A DNA stretch of 64,000 nucleotides from Monilinia fructicola (GCA_008692225.1 VICG01000013.1:930001-994000); one strand, 5' to 3'; counted from the stretch's first letter, positions 49,262 to 61,161 are shown. Made by a program: numbers and translations. The notes: generated by a model from the sequence alone, not told the origin.

Positions 49262-49705
49262 TTAGAAGTAAATGCCCAAGCCGACCTCAGTCTCCACCTC
49301 CATAAGCAGCTGAGGAGTCTCCTCGGCGGCAGGAGTCTCGGCACCAGCAAACTGGCGTTGAATAGCCAATGGAGTGAGTCCCTTCTCCTCATCATCCTCC
49401 ATCCTCAAATATCTGACGACCTCCCCCCTCTCTCCTCTTCTCTCCGCATTCTTCTCTCTCTCTTCCCTATTCTTTCTCTCTGCAATTCTTGCAGCCAGTG
49501 CCTTTCTTACGCATGTGGGGCATCGCTGTTTGAGGGGCAAGACCTGGAAGGTGGTTATATTGCCATCCTTCCCGCTGCACTTGTCGTTATATGAGACCGA
49601 GTGATTCTTTTCCGGGTCGAAGAGGACGCATTGTGCCAATCTCATATATTTTCCAGTCCTGCAAGCCGGATAACAAGAGTAAGTAAAACAACTGATTCTG
49701 CACAT
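49262..49705 (-). CDS. Small cytosolic protein with Cys pairs and charged helix, fungus-specific
   Basis: 147 residues from the ATG at 49705. The N-terminus (MCRISCFTYSCYPACRTGKYMRLAQC) and a later CPTC pair resemble small fungal Cys/His proteins that start MC-x-Y/I and end their ordered part in CxxC. A strongly charged helical stretch (KNREEREKNAERRGERGE) and an acidic tail follow. No signal peptide is visible. Function unknown. The coding-like composition and continuous frame support a real gene; an N-terminal intron cannot be excluded. Confidence 0.55.
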   Translation of the reverse strand: MCRISCFTYSCYPACRTGKYMRLAQCVLFDPEKNHSVSYNDKCSGKDGNITTFQVLPLKQRCPTCVRKALAARIAERKNREEREKNAERRGERGEVVRYLRMEDDEEKGLTPLAIQRQFAGAETPAAEETPQLLMEVETEVGLGIYF

Positions 49706-52150
49706 TATCGGTTATTGTAGTACTAATAAAGGCCAACTGTTAGATATGAGAGGCATGATTGGCTGAGAAGCGATTTAAGAGAAGCATCTGAAGTAGGAGT
49801 TGAGAAAGCTTACACTGGGCTTTCTGAAAGGCAAAAACTAGTTAAGACTCAGAGTAAGATGGCAGCTACCAGATGGATGCGTTATGGAAGAGCTGAATAC
49901 AGAATATATTGACAACGTAATAAGAGATTCCGAATTGGTAAATTTTTGATGCAGAGAAAATCGTAATCGAATCTTAGATTGTTGCTATTGTTGCAAGTGA
50001 GAATCATGCGCAAACCTTGACATTTATCGAATAAAATAACAGCAAACAAAGGGTACTGCCAAAACACTAAGTACTGTTGTTTTTGACAAGATGATATGGC
50101 TGTCGATGTGTTTATTCTGTTATATGACAAGGATACACTACACTGACTGTGTTGATTTTATATCATTCTTTGTTTTTGTTGATTATGACTACTTGAAAAA
50201 TCAGACGAAAAAGTTGATTATTTTGTCAAAATGTAAATACAATGACTGTCTTTAATAAGTGTCTATTTTCGTGTTAGAGTCCTCGACACTTGATCACATC
50301 ACCACTACAACAGAGACTTAAACCTTTAGAACCAAGCAGAAGGTCTCATTCAACCACAAGCTTTGTTTTGATATGATATCAAGATCATAATCCTTAATCT
50401 GGAATCAATATACAATTTCAGATTGGGAGGTTGAGGAATTTTTGTACAGCTCGACATAAGCGAGGGGGTAAAACGGTCTCCACCAAAAACATCTGGCATC
50501 CCAATTTTAACTTCACAATTACAACGCCTCAATATTATTCTCATAAGATAGAATCCCACGGAACATAATTCTGTGTTTGTCAGTGGCCATATTTACAATC
50601 ACTATATTTCACAATGACTAATTATTTCTTAATATTATCTGGATAAAAATGCATTTGATCTGAGTCACCGCAAGTCAAAGGCCAAGCTATCACTTGTACC
50701 ATATTTTGGATCCAAGTTTTCCAGTCCGAGGACTAAACCTCTGCTTATGATTGAGTCAAGGTAACTCAGTAGCCTTGTACCCTGTGCACCCTACAAAATA
50801 GCAGAGGATAAGGATAGTATTGCTCATGATGGAGTCGCATTCCGTTCCCTATGTCGAACACCATTATATTACCTTAATATGCCACTCTCGAATTTTCTTT
50901 CACCATGCTAGTTTAATAATCTTCCCTCATCACGGTCCAACATAAGGTGACCATGGGCAAAGCTAACTTCTTTATTGAATCCAAAGTGTATCAACCAATA
51001 TCCGGATTTGCAGTTCCAGCCCCAGCAACAAACCTCAACATAATAGCCTTCCCTTATATAAATCTCCAAAACATACCATGAATTTCCCAGAAACTGATCA
51101 TTTCTCAGTGGTGGCAACTATCACCCACCAATATAGAACAGCTCAACAATCCTCTACAGCCACCTTCTTCATTTGCTCTATGGGATATCGTGTTAATCAA
51201 GAACACTTTCTACCAAGCAAAAAGCTGGTGAGTTGAGCCAATGGCCAATAAAAGACATTTACCTCACCTGGCTAGTCTCAGCTACATTATTATGGCATCG
51301 AGGCTCACTCCTGATGACCAGACAATGCAAGATTACAATTAAACCCGAGATTTTTGACGCTGGGTTATATTACTGGATGTCCTGTCTCATTCACTTAGAA
51401 ATTACATCCCACTAAGATATCCTCAAAGATGACCAAACAATCTCCAAATTTCTAACAGATTGACATCAAAAGCTGCTTCTTCCGAAAACTAACAATCGCT
51501 CATCAGATTTAGATTCCTAACTTGAATAACCCCCTGTGCCCCGCTAAGTAGAAGAGCTATCACGCACAGCGGAAGCTACAGGAATTAAGCGAGCCTAGCA
51601 TTCTGTAATTAGATCCTTTTCCAAAATCCTCTAAGCTAAAGCGCACAACTACATCATAATCAGTGAATGATAGAGTACTTAGCTCGCGATGACCAAACTT
51701 CCTTCTAAAAGGTAACTGAGCATTACCCAAAAAAATCCCAAACTGGTCTACAGAAGTGTTTCCCTACGACGGCGCCATCCCTCCAACACCCAACACCAAC
51801 ATCACGATGTACCAGATGACAAAAACATCCCATCTCTCGCGGAAAGCAAAAGATGAGCTTCCCCATCATTTCGCAAACGTCTACGACACTGGAAGACTCG
51901 CCGCCGGCAGATTCTCCACGACATTTACCGCAGCGGGCTGCTCACCGTCTTCCGCCCGCACAGCCGCACGCATGATCCTCCCCCTCTCCTCGGACCATCT
52001 CCCTCGCACCCCAAAACTCCACATGTCGAAAGCAAAGGCAAAGCGACCCCGCTTCGTGACAACCCAATTTCTCGGACTCCTCCGGGATATGATATGCTAT
52101 GGTATTCGCGATCTGGTTCCTCGTTTGCATTGCTTGGAAAACAAAGCCCG

Positions 52151-52180
52151 CACACGCACGCACGCACGCACGCACGCACA
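52151..52180. repeat. (CACG)n microsatellite
   Basis: About seven CACG/CGCA units in a GC-rich block. Confidence 0.85.
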
Positions 52181-52250
52181 GATAGATGAGCAAGCTCTCC
52201 AATTCTAGCAAGCCCCGAATCCAAGCAGCGATCGAGACAACGCCGTGGCA

Positions 52251-52276
52251 CGACGCGACGCGACGCGACGCGACAC
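52251..52276. repeat. (CGACG)n tandem repeat
   Basis: About five GACGC units directly following the (CACG) block by 70 bp. Confidence 0.8.
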
Positions 52277-52949
52277 GAAACGAAAAGCTCGCACGGGACC
52301 TCAACAGCCCAGGATAAACAAGCAGAAACACACGGCAACGCCCCAACGCGCGAAGGGGGTGCCCACCACCGCCAGCTCCTGCGCCATGCATATGATTAGC
52401 GTCGACGACGTTTTCGGGACGTGGAAATGCGCTTGGCGTCAGCAAGGTGGGGGGTGCGATTGGAGGGTGGTCGAGACGGCTCGTTTGCTGGGTGCGGATG
52501 CGTCTACGGGTACTGTTCATAGAATTAGGAAGTGGCGGGAGAGGAGTTGCGGGGTCATGACGGAGTAGGGGTTATGGCGTGGACTTTTAAAGAGGTCTAA
52601 GGAGTGCTGGCGATTGTTTTCGCTCGGGATGTTTTGATGAAGTCGGGTACTGAATAAGATGTGAATCAAGTTCGTAGTGATAATGCAGAGATGATATTAT
52701 ATTAAGCCCCGGTATAGAAGTAATGCAAGGTATAAATCTCAATCTCGTATTCATCATATTGATTAGACCGAAAAATGAAGACGATTTGCAGATATTATTG
52801 AGTGAGCAAACGTTCCACATCACAGGAACATTGAAATAAATTGAGTAGTTGGATAGGGTTCATTGGGAATACGCGTAAAATTCATATGGGGTATCTATAC
52901 TTTTTATTATTCAATCTCATGTGGAACATGGAAATAGCCAAGAAGCCAT

Positions 52950-55900
52950 CTATGTCCTAGCTTGAAACCCTAGTCCCGGTACCGAACTCCTTAATGCTAA
53001 ACTACTCAAAACCACGCTAATGCTGCTCATTGCCATGGCCAAACTCGCCCATACTGGATCCAATCTGACGTGATGTCCTCTACTGACGATTGGGTAAAAA
53101 ACACCAGCTGCTACTGGGAGCGCAACGAGGTTATAAATTAATGCCCATGCGAAATTGAGTTTGATTCTTCTGAACACCTTTCTGCTCAAGTCCAACAACG
53201 TAATCAACGAGTTGAGATTACTAGAAACCAGCACGAATTCGGCAGAAGAAATAGCGATATCAGAGCCGGATCCAATAGCGATCCCAACATCCGCGACGGT
53301 AAGAGCGGGAGAGTCATTAATGCCATCCCCAACCATTGCTACCAAGGCTCTCTGAGTAGAGGAACCCATTCTCTTGGAACGACGTGAATGCAGTGATTTC
53401 TGAAGGTAAGAAATTTGCTTAGCCTTTTCAGATGGGAGAACCCCAGCGATAACATTGCTGGAGGGAATACCGACTTGATGACCTATGGCAATGGCTGTAG
53501 TGGGATTATCACCAGAGAGCATCCAGACATCTGTGCCGCGGGCCTTGAGTGCTGATATGATTGAAATAGCCTCTGGACGAATAGGGTCGGATATGGCAAA
53601 AATGGCGGCGAGTTTATATAGGTTTCCAGGTACAGTACAGGCAGCTAGAGCGACAGACTTTCCTTCAATCTTCCATGAGTTGATTTTGGATTGTTGAGAA
53701 GAGGGTATTTTGACGCCGTATTGTTTCATCAAGTCCTCATTGCCTATCAGCAATTCTTCATCGAACGTAGCCTTCATTCCGTGGCCAGCTATTTCTTCGA
53801 TATTTTTTATATTAGCACTTTTTGCTCCCTTTTTGGCACAAAATGAGACAATGGCTTTGGCTACTGTATGACTGCTATTTTCTTCGGCCGATTTGATCAT
53901 GTTTAGAAGATTACATTCTTTGTCATTGTCTGGGACAATTATGTTGTTGGAGGTAATGTCATTATTTGAGACATCGAGAGCGCTCGAGGTACTCTTGCCA
54001 TTGGGAACAACGACATTTCTTTCATTATCTCCAACAAATTCGTAATTTGTAACAGTAGGCTCACCTCCCTGTGTTAAAGTACCAGTTTTGTCAAAAACTA
54101 TACAATCAAGCATACTTGCTTTCTCGAAGGCTTCACCACCACCCTTTACCAAAATACCATGGTGTGCTGCAAGACCACCACCTACAAAGAGTGCGGTAGG
54201 AGCAGCTAATGCGAGACCACATGGGCATGCCACAACAAAGACAGCAATGGCAAATTGAAGAGACCAAATCACCCAACCACTAGAACCGCGATAATCATCT
54301 GGTAAGACCCCAGAAAGTCCTAGAGAAAACCAGACAACGAAAGTAACAATGGCGATGAGAGTAATTACGGGTACAAAGTAGCCAGTCAAAGTATCCGCAA
54401 TTCGTTCCATAGGTGCTCGTTTAGTTTGTCCTTCACGGACAGCTTTGACAATTTGATCGAGCATTGAAGAACCAGCAACACCAGTGATTCTGACAGTAAC
54501 TGGTGATTCCTTGTTGACTGTTCCAGAAAATACTTCATCGCCTGGGCTTTTCTTAACCAATTTTGCCTCTCCCGTTAAGCTCGATTCATCAAATCTGGTC
54601 TCTCCTTTGATGATTTTCCCGTCGCAAGCTGGAGAGCCGCCATTTAGAACCTTGATTATATCACCAAAGTCAAGTAAATCAACGTTGACGCTTTCAATGA
54701 TACTTCCTTCTTCATCTGACGTTCTTGAGTTATCGTCGGAGTATGGGATAGTGAAACTTCTGACCAGGTCTTCTTGGCTATTTGTCGCTCTTGAATGCCC
54801 TTCAGAATCTGGGACAATTAAAAGCGCTTCTGTGGGTCGTAACTTTCCCAACATTGTAACCGCATCATCAGTCCTTGATTTGCTATAAGCCTCGATAAGA
54901 CGTCCAACGAGTAAAAAGAGAGTTAAGAAGACGACTGAGTCGAAATAGAAAGAACTATCGTCAGCCATCTCTTTTGGGTGAACTCCTGCGGCGATTAATT
55001 GTGCCACAGAAGATACATAGGCGATGGTAGTACCTAGTGACATGAGCATATTCATGCTTCCGAAACGATAAAATCTCTGAAAAACTGGTGTTGTGCTGCC
55101 AGGTCTCCATAATGATCGAATTTCCTTCAAAGCTCGTCTATGGAAGACATCAGCACAAAGAAAGAATACTGGCGTGGCCATAACGAAGAGAGACCATTGA
55201 GCACGATTGACCCCGACCCTCAGAGGTTGCATAAGATATTGTCGTGTAGGATTCGATGATGGTATCAAACTCATAAAGATGATACCAATAATCAGAGTAG
55301 GAATGGCGATAATAAAGGTAACAATAACTCGAAACAGTATTCGTTGTTGCTCGCGCTTGTGAATCATTTGAGATCGTTCTTCGATGGTGGGAGGATGATA
55401 AATTGTTGGTATGAACCCCTCTTCGACGGCAGAAATCTTGGCGAGAATCTGCCGAATTGTGAAATTAGGTGCGGATGGGATATAACTTATTTTGAGTATT
55501 GGATTATCCAAACTAAGAGCTCTCTCGACAGTAACACGATCACCGAAGCTTTTGATGCTGTCGTTTATTCGTGGAGGACAGTGTCCGCAATATATGCCCT
55601 CCACCATAACCTCCACCGTTCTCAGCACTTTTTGTTTCTGGGGCTGTGGCTTTAAATCGACAACACTATCCAAAGCTGCATCATAACCTAGATCCTCAAT
55701 TTCTTCAACTATTTGAGACGTATGTTTCTCATCGTCAAAATCAACTGTAGCACTATTCGAGATGAGATTGACCACGACGTCCTTCACCCAAGAATTTTTC
55801 TTCAATCCTATCACTATATTGTTCGCACAAGCCGCGCATGTCATTCCACCAATAGCCAGTGATGCTCGAAATGTTGAGGAAGAAATGGAATCGACAACGA

Positions 55901-56621
55901 CCAAAGGACTGATCCCCCCGTCGTCGGACATTCTCTTATCTGCTGCACCGTCATTCCCTTGACTACCACTACCATTTGCATGTGCTGGACCAGGTAAACC
56001 AGGGTATGTAATTGGATGAATATTTGATTGTCCCAAATTCTTTTGAACAGTGGCTGATGCCAACTTCTTCGAAACATTATCTCCAGTGACGGCTTCTTGA
56101 CGACATATTTCGCAATTCTCTAGATGTCTATCAGAGTATGAGTCTAAGTGGGATAATGAAAACTGGCTTGAGGTTCTCTTGGTAGCTGTAGCTGTCCATC
56201 TTTGAAGAACATGGTCTAGGTATCCTGTATCGGTGTCGTGTAGTATGTGTGATCTTGTAACGGTGCCATCATCCTCAGACGTTACATCACACACGTCGAA
56301 TCCAGCGAATTGTAGAGCTTCCCGAATGGCTTCAGTCGATAGAGCTTTCTCATGTTGAACAGTTACCCAAGATGACATGAGAGATGGTGTAACATCTTTT
56401 GGCCTAGGACATAATGCGTAAAGTGCCTTTTGAATATTAGATACGCAGGAGGGGCAATGAAGATTTGATAATAAATAAGATGTTGTGATCCATGTGGAGT
56501 TATCTTCACGAGTTGAGATGTTGTTCATCTTCTCGGATTCATAAGAATTGATGCGGTTTGTATCTTTGTTGTTTGTTATTGAAATGGTGCTATCGATGGA
56601 AACCTCGTTCTTTGGATCCAT
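52950..56621 (-). CDS. Copper-type P1B-ATPase with three N-terminal metal-binding segments
   Basis: Heavy-metal pump of the P1B class, probably exporting Cu(I) or loading it into the secretory pathway. The 1223-residue frame is intronless and intact from the ATG at 56621. Metal sites: LHCPSCVSN (about residues 54-62), GGMTCAACANN (about 258-268) and EGIYCGHCPP (about 341-350), plus CEIC near 170. The core shows eight hydrophobic segments in the P1B pattern, TGEA (683-686), the transmembrane CPC motif VVACPCGLAL (Cys799, Cys801), the phosphorylated Asp844 in DKTGTLT, and the hinge GDGINDSPALTVADVGIAIG. The usual SEHP motif reads SSHT (His918 kept, Pro replaced by Thr). The length and the N-terminal LHCPSC domain suggest the CrpA-like copper-resistance branch more than Ccc2, but that assignment is inference. 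Confidence 0.93.
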   Translation of the reverse strand: MDPKNEVSIDSTISITNNKDTNRINSYESEKMNNISTREDNSTWITTSYLLSNLHCPSCVSNIQKALYALCPRPKDVTPSLMSSWVTVQHEKALSTEAIREALQFAGFDVCDVTSEDDGTVTRSHILHDTDTGYLDHVLQRWTATATKRTSSQFSLSHLDSYSDRHLENCEICRQEAVTGDNVSKKLASATVQKNLGQSNIHPITYPGLPGPAHANGSGSQGNDGAADKRMSDDGGISPLVVVDSISSSTFRASLAIGGMTCAACANNIVIGLKKNSWVKDVVVNLISNSATVDFDDEKHTSQIVEEIEDLGYDAALDSVVDLKPQPQKQKVLRTVEVMVEGIYCGHCPPRINDSIKSFGDRVTVERALSLDNPILKISYIPSAPNFTIRQILAKISAVEEGFIPTIYHPPTIEERSQMIHKREQQRILFRVIVTFIIAIPTLIIGIIFMSLIPSSNPTRQYLMQPLRVGVNRAQWSLFVMATPVFFLCADVFHRRALKEIRSLWRPGSTTPVFQRFYRFGSMNMLMSLGTTIAYVSSVAQLIAAGVHPKEMADDSSFYFDSVVFLTLFLLVGRLIEAYSKSRTDDAVTMLGKLRPTEALLIVPDSEGHSRATNSQEDLVRSFTIPYSDDNSRTSDEEGSIIESVNVDLLDFGDIIKVLNGGSPACDGKIIKGETRFDESSLTGEAKLVKKSPGDEVFSGTVNKESPVTVRITGVAGSSMLDQIVKAVREGQTKRAPMERIADTLTGYFVPVITLIAIVTFVVWFSLGLSGVLPDDYRGSSGWVIWSLQFAIAVFVVACPCGLALAAPTALFVGGGLAAHHGILVKGGGEAFEKASMLDCIVFDKTGTLTQGGEPTVTNYEFVGDNERNVVVPNGKSTSSALDVSNNDITSNNIIVPDNDKECNLLNMIKSAEENSSHTVAKAIVSFCAKKGAKSANIKNIEEIAGHGMKATFDEELLIGNEDLMKQYGVKIPSSQQSKINSWKIEGKSVALAACTVPGNLYKLAAIFAISDPIRPEAISIISALKARGTDVWMLSGDNPTTAIAIGHQVGIPSSNVIAGVLPSEKAKQISYLQKSLHSRRSKRMGSSTQRALVAMVGDGINDSPALTVADVGIAIGSGSDIAISSAEFVLVSSNLNSLITLLDLSRKVFRRIKLNFAWALIYNLVALPVAAGVFYPIVSRGHHVRLDPVWASLAMAMSSISVVLSSLALRSSVPGLGFQART

Positions 56622-57933
56622 GTTGGCAGTTCAAAAAAGATGAAAGTGACTTCTACTAAAAGTCAAAGTTGTAAAAGAGACTTTTGTTTATGGTTTCGAG
56701 AAGGAACCAGAGATATATTTGGGAATCAAATACAAGTAATATCATTATGACAAAGTGGCGATTCACCGCACAAAAAGCGCAAACCGCAAAAAACACTCAA
56801 AAAGTAGAGATAGCCCTGGAGAGCAGCACAAACCGCGCAAAGGGATACATACATGTAAGGAATGCCGCCGCTCCTGATTGGCTGATGAAAACCATGATTC
56901 GAAAGCATCTGTACCATGCGGTGACGTTACGTGGTAATCATTCCAACGGATACTGGAAGAGACATCGAGTATCTCAAGTGGCCAACATAGAAAATATACA
57001 ATCTTACCCATATGTAGCAACAACAACGTTAACACCACCAATGCACTGATTACAATACAAATAAATAATAACAATACTCCGTAAGTGGTGAGTCAGGAAA
57101 GCAATTGATAAGTGGGGTTTGTCGACTAATAGAGCCAAGTAGTCACGTGGTCGTGTCATATAGGTTAGCGGACCCTTCCTGTTGCCAGTCCACAGTCCCA
57201 GATCCCGTAGGAGAGACATTTTTGATTATTATATTGTTTGTTCTATTGAGCAGATTGTAATTAATAATAAATACGTGCTAGGTAGATTCGCCAACTGATA
57301 ATACTCTCTGTTCGACGCTTTGTACCGTATGTATAATGTAATTAGGAAGTAAGTAATAGCCGGCACCTCCAGCTATTGGATTTAAGTCAGCTGTAAAGAG
57401 TGGATCCATCTCATTCCAGTTGTCTGCTTTCACTGTACGGAGTAGTTCTAAGTGAGAGACTCACTTCATCTACATGTTTATAAACCTCAATAATAAGTAT
57501 CTAAGGATCAACAGACAGATCCAATATCGTACATATGTACATACATAGACTTATCATTACTAGACAAGTAGATGAATACCTAGGTAGACACGATGCACTG
57601 TATTAGCAACGAATTATCATCACCTGCATCATCTGCTTCTCTTAATTATTGATTGATGAAAATCAACAATACCCGCACACTCCATCCATATGCATACAGT
57701 GCCATACACAATACCGAACCACCCACCCCCGATAAGAAAGGAGAAAGAAAAATCAATCAATCCATCCACATCCATCAAATGCATCACGATAAGCCCCTCC
57801 AAAAAAAGACGGCAAAAACATCAAAACAGAAAAAGGCAACGAATTGCCCTTCCTTCCTCATTCCCCACCGAATAATCCAAACCATGTATTAAAAAGTATA
57901 CCAACTCCATCCATAGCAAAACATATATCTCAC
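56622..57933. other. Upstream region of the copper ATPase and spacer to tRNA-Pro
   Basis: Contains the ATPase promoter, two copies of TACGGAGTA (57077, 57436) and one TACCTAGGTA (57579). Short frames in it show no motif. No gene supported. Confidence 0.5.
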
Positions 57934-58020
57934 GGGCCTAATCCGGGATCGAACCGGAGACCTCTTACAATTTAGATTAGATAACCCAAAGCAAGAATTC
58001 TACCACTGAACTATCAGGCC
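57934..58020 (-). tRNA. tRNA-Pro(TGG), intron-containing
   Basis: Acceptor GGCCTGA pairs with TTAGGCC, discriminator C. The anticodon stem CTTGC pairs with GTAAG around loop TTTGGG, giving anticodon TGG. A short intron of about 17 nt follows position 37. T-arm TCCGG TTCGATC CCGGA. The arms match eukaryotic Pro tRNAs. Confidence 0.93.
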
Positions 58021-58187
58021 TTCTGATTATTATCAGGAGTTTCTGTCTGTTATTATATAATCTTCAATCTTTAGATACCCGCCAAATGAAATTCGATCAT
58101 CCAATCTACGATTATAATCTCATTTGATTCAATTGAGATGGGTCAGGGAAGCTTACGATTGATTGGAAAAGTCACTTTAAACATATA

Positions 58188-58209
58188 TAGTAGTAGTAGT
58201 AGTAGTAGT
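58188..58209. repeat. (TAG)n microsatellite
   Basis: About seven TAG/GTA units, followed 50 bp later by an (AT)n run at 58261-58281. Confidence 0.85.
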
Positions 58210-58760
58210 AAATTCTTAATCGATTTGATCTAACTATAGCTAAGCTACGCGGACCAAAACATATATATATATATATATATACATAAACATACCGGTATTG
58301 TTTCGAGTAGCTTTGGTCGTTTGGGTGGGAGTTTGACTGGTTGATGTGTAGGTATGTTAATGACTTTGGAGGCAATGAATTACCTAGGCACTTTCTTTCG
58401 TTTTTCTGTAGTCCTAACCTTACATGGATATACTCAAATATCGAAGTGAGGTTGTCGAAGAATAGGTGGAGGAACATGCATTGCCAACAACTGCATACCA
58501 AAATCCTTTCAAAACATGTCAAATACGATATGCTTCTAATCACCTCCGGAAAGTTCAGGGATGGTTACAAGTGACACCATGCTCTATATCGCTGTAGCCG
58601 CTTATCCAGGCCAATACCAGGAGACATTGGATGACTAGTAAGTTGGTTAGGAAATCATGTTTCTTTAGTACAATGTTACAGTGTATTATCAATCTCATGG
58701 TCACATAACCATATTAGCCTAATTCATTTAGCTTATCTTAAATTAACTTAGTTTAGCTTA

Positions 58761-58795
58761 AGTAAGCGGGGCCTATAAAAAGGGCTCCGTTTACT
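58761..58795. repeat. Hairpin-forming inverted repeat at the edge of the AT-rich block
   Basis: AGTAAGCGGGGCC and GGGCTCCGTTTACT face each other across TATAAAAA. The two arms differ by transitions only, the type RIP creates. It marks the point where sequence turns from ordinary intergenic DNA to the AT-rich block. Confidence 0.6.
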
Positions 58796-61083
58796 TTTAC
58801 AAATCCTTATCTTAATTTAATATAATTAATCTTTTATAAATGGTAGTAAGCTTTTTTATTATTTATTATTATCAGCTATATATTAGTATTAGGGATAGAT
58901 ACAATTTATTCAATTAGATTTTTTTTTAGCTTTTATTTTATATATTAATTATTCTTTTTAAGCTTCTTTTATTATATTTTTTATATAATCTTATTATGTT
59001 TTAATATAATATGAGTGGTATTATTACACTTAAAGCATTATTTTATAATTAAATTTAATTTTAGATCCTTAAGAAAGTATAACTTATCAATCTTTTTTTT
59101 ATTTAAAAATTTAAAGTTAGAGATAGATTATTAGCAAATCAAATTGAAATTATTATTTGGATTTTTGAAAATTATAATAGAATAAATAAATTATCTGCAT
59201 TTTTTTTAATATTTGAATATATATTTATTATATTAATTAATATTACTTTTGCATTATAAATCTTTACCAACTGGTAGAATAATTATATTAGGTTTATAGA
59301 ATTTATGTAAGAACTTATAGATTCTTTAAATAATCCATAGTTGTTGTGTAAACCTTAATTTTTTTAAATGTTAAATCAATCTTTCTTATTATTTATACTT
59401 TTATTTATATTTACATTAAATATTAAAAATATAAGTACATTTAATATTATTACCTTTACAACAAATCAATTCCAATAGTTTCTTATTATTATTCAAAGAT
59501 CATTTTTGCAAGTTATAGTTGGTAGATTTACTTGATTTTATCCATAAAATTTAGATTACTTTAATCCTAATAATAAATCAAAGTTATTTATAAAGATTGT
59601 TAATAATAAAATTATTTATTATAATATTTTCTTTTTTATTATTTAGGTTAAAATAAAGTTTGCTAATGTTATTAATGAATTATTTGCTTTATACATTATT
59701 ATTTTTTAATTTAACTAATATCTTAAGGGTAAGGTTAAACTATAATACACAAATAAAATCTTGAATATTATATATATAAAATTTAAAGTTAATATCAAAA
59801 ATTAATATACTAAACTAAAGATTTGTTTTAGAATATTATCTAAAATTGTATTAGAAAAGCTTAAAAGATTAAAGTACACTATTAGTAATATATAAAAGTG
59901 TAAAGATCTTAAAAAGTTTATCCAAAAATTAATAATTCTTAAATGTAGCATTGGTATAATTAAATTTAAGTATACTTAAATATTTATTGTTTATTATTAT
60001 TTATTTATTAAATTATAAATTTATATTTTTATCTTCATCTTTAAAATAAGTTTATTAATCTTTATAAAATAAATCGAATAGAAAAAAAATGATTAATTCA
60101 ATATTTAGTATTTAAATAATATATTATACAATTAGTACAATAATAAGCGGTTTTTTTATATTTTATATTGTTAGAATAATTATAAAATCTTTTTTCCTTT
60201 TTCTTTTTTTTCATTGTTTAATAAAGAATTTTATAATAATAAAAAATCGGATATTAATAAGTTAAAGAATAATATCAGAAAAAATATTATATTATTGAAA
60301 AAAAAGCTATATTAAAGAAAGGATTTTTATTATAATTAAAAATCTAAAGCTTAAATAGTTTTTAAGATTAACAAAATAACTAAAAAAATTAATAATAAAG
60401 CTATTACTACAAAATATAATAAGGATGGTTTATATAATCAAATTTATTATTAAAGCTTGAAAAGTAGTAAAAATAAATTAAATTAAAAATTTAAAGATAA
60501 TAATAAAAATTCGAATGTTCAAGATGTTTATCTAATCCATTATGCTAATGTTAAACTACACAAACCACTAACATCGAAAGTTACCAAAAATATAGGGTTT
60601 AAAATCGTTTATCGCTTAAATATTAATATTTCAAAATTTTGCAAAAAAAATCAAAAGTTAAGGGATACCTTTTTAATTTATGTTTCTAAATATAATTCTA
60701 CCCCATTTTCCATTATTCCCAATATTTATATAAATAAAAATTATTATAAGTATTTTGTATATAAAGAATTTTTTTTATTTAATAATAAATTATATTTATA
60801 TCTTTATAATAAACATCCAAGATTTAAATTTACTATATAACACCCCAGATCTAAAATTATTAATCAATTACAAATCATTAAGCTTTTAACTTTCTACATT
60901 ATTAATAATTCTGATCGAATTATTTTAATAAAATCCATTGGGATAGTTTTTTACGCTATACTTTTATCATAAATTATTTGATCTACTGCTTTAAAAAGCA
61001 AATTATTACTAAGTTATGCTTTTAAAGATTGAAAGTATGCTAAAATCATATTAATATTAAATAATCTTTAAAATAATATTTAT

Positions 61084-61161
61084 TTTGTTTACCTTGATAT
61101 TAATTGTAGTATAAGTTTAATTATTAAAAATTCCTATTTAAAATATATTCTACCGCTAAGA
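61084..61161 (+). pseudogene. Degraded Gypsy aspartic protease segment
   Basis: Translation contains VYLDINCSISLIIKN, which aligns with the retroelement protease motif L-D-T-G-C-x-I-S-L-I-D. The Gly is now Asn and the second Asp is lost. It lies about 1.4 kb upstream of the RT block, as in Gypsy pol. Confidence 0.55.

Larger units (their letters stand above)
49706..52949. other. Gene-poor interval with tandem GC-rich tracts near 52.2 kb
   Basis: No supported gene between 49.7 and 51.7 kb. From about 51.75 to 52.57 kb the DNA is markedly GC-richer and has open frames on both strands (51756-52208 and 52245-52568 plus; 51925-52520 minus). None has a motif, and part is driven by the tandem repeats. 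Confidence 0.45.

Noticed and set aside
51925..52520. Overlapping Arg/Cys-rich minus-strand frames
   Set aside because: Two frames of the same GC-rich repeat-containing DNA; no evidence for either.
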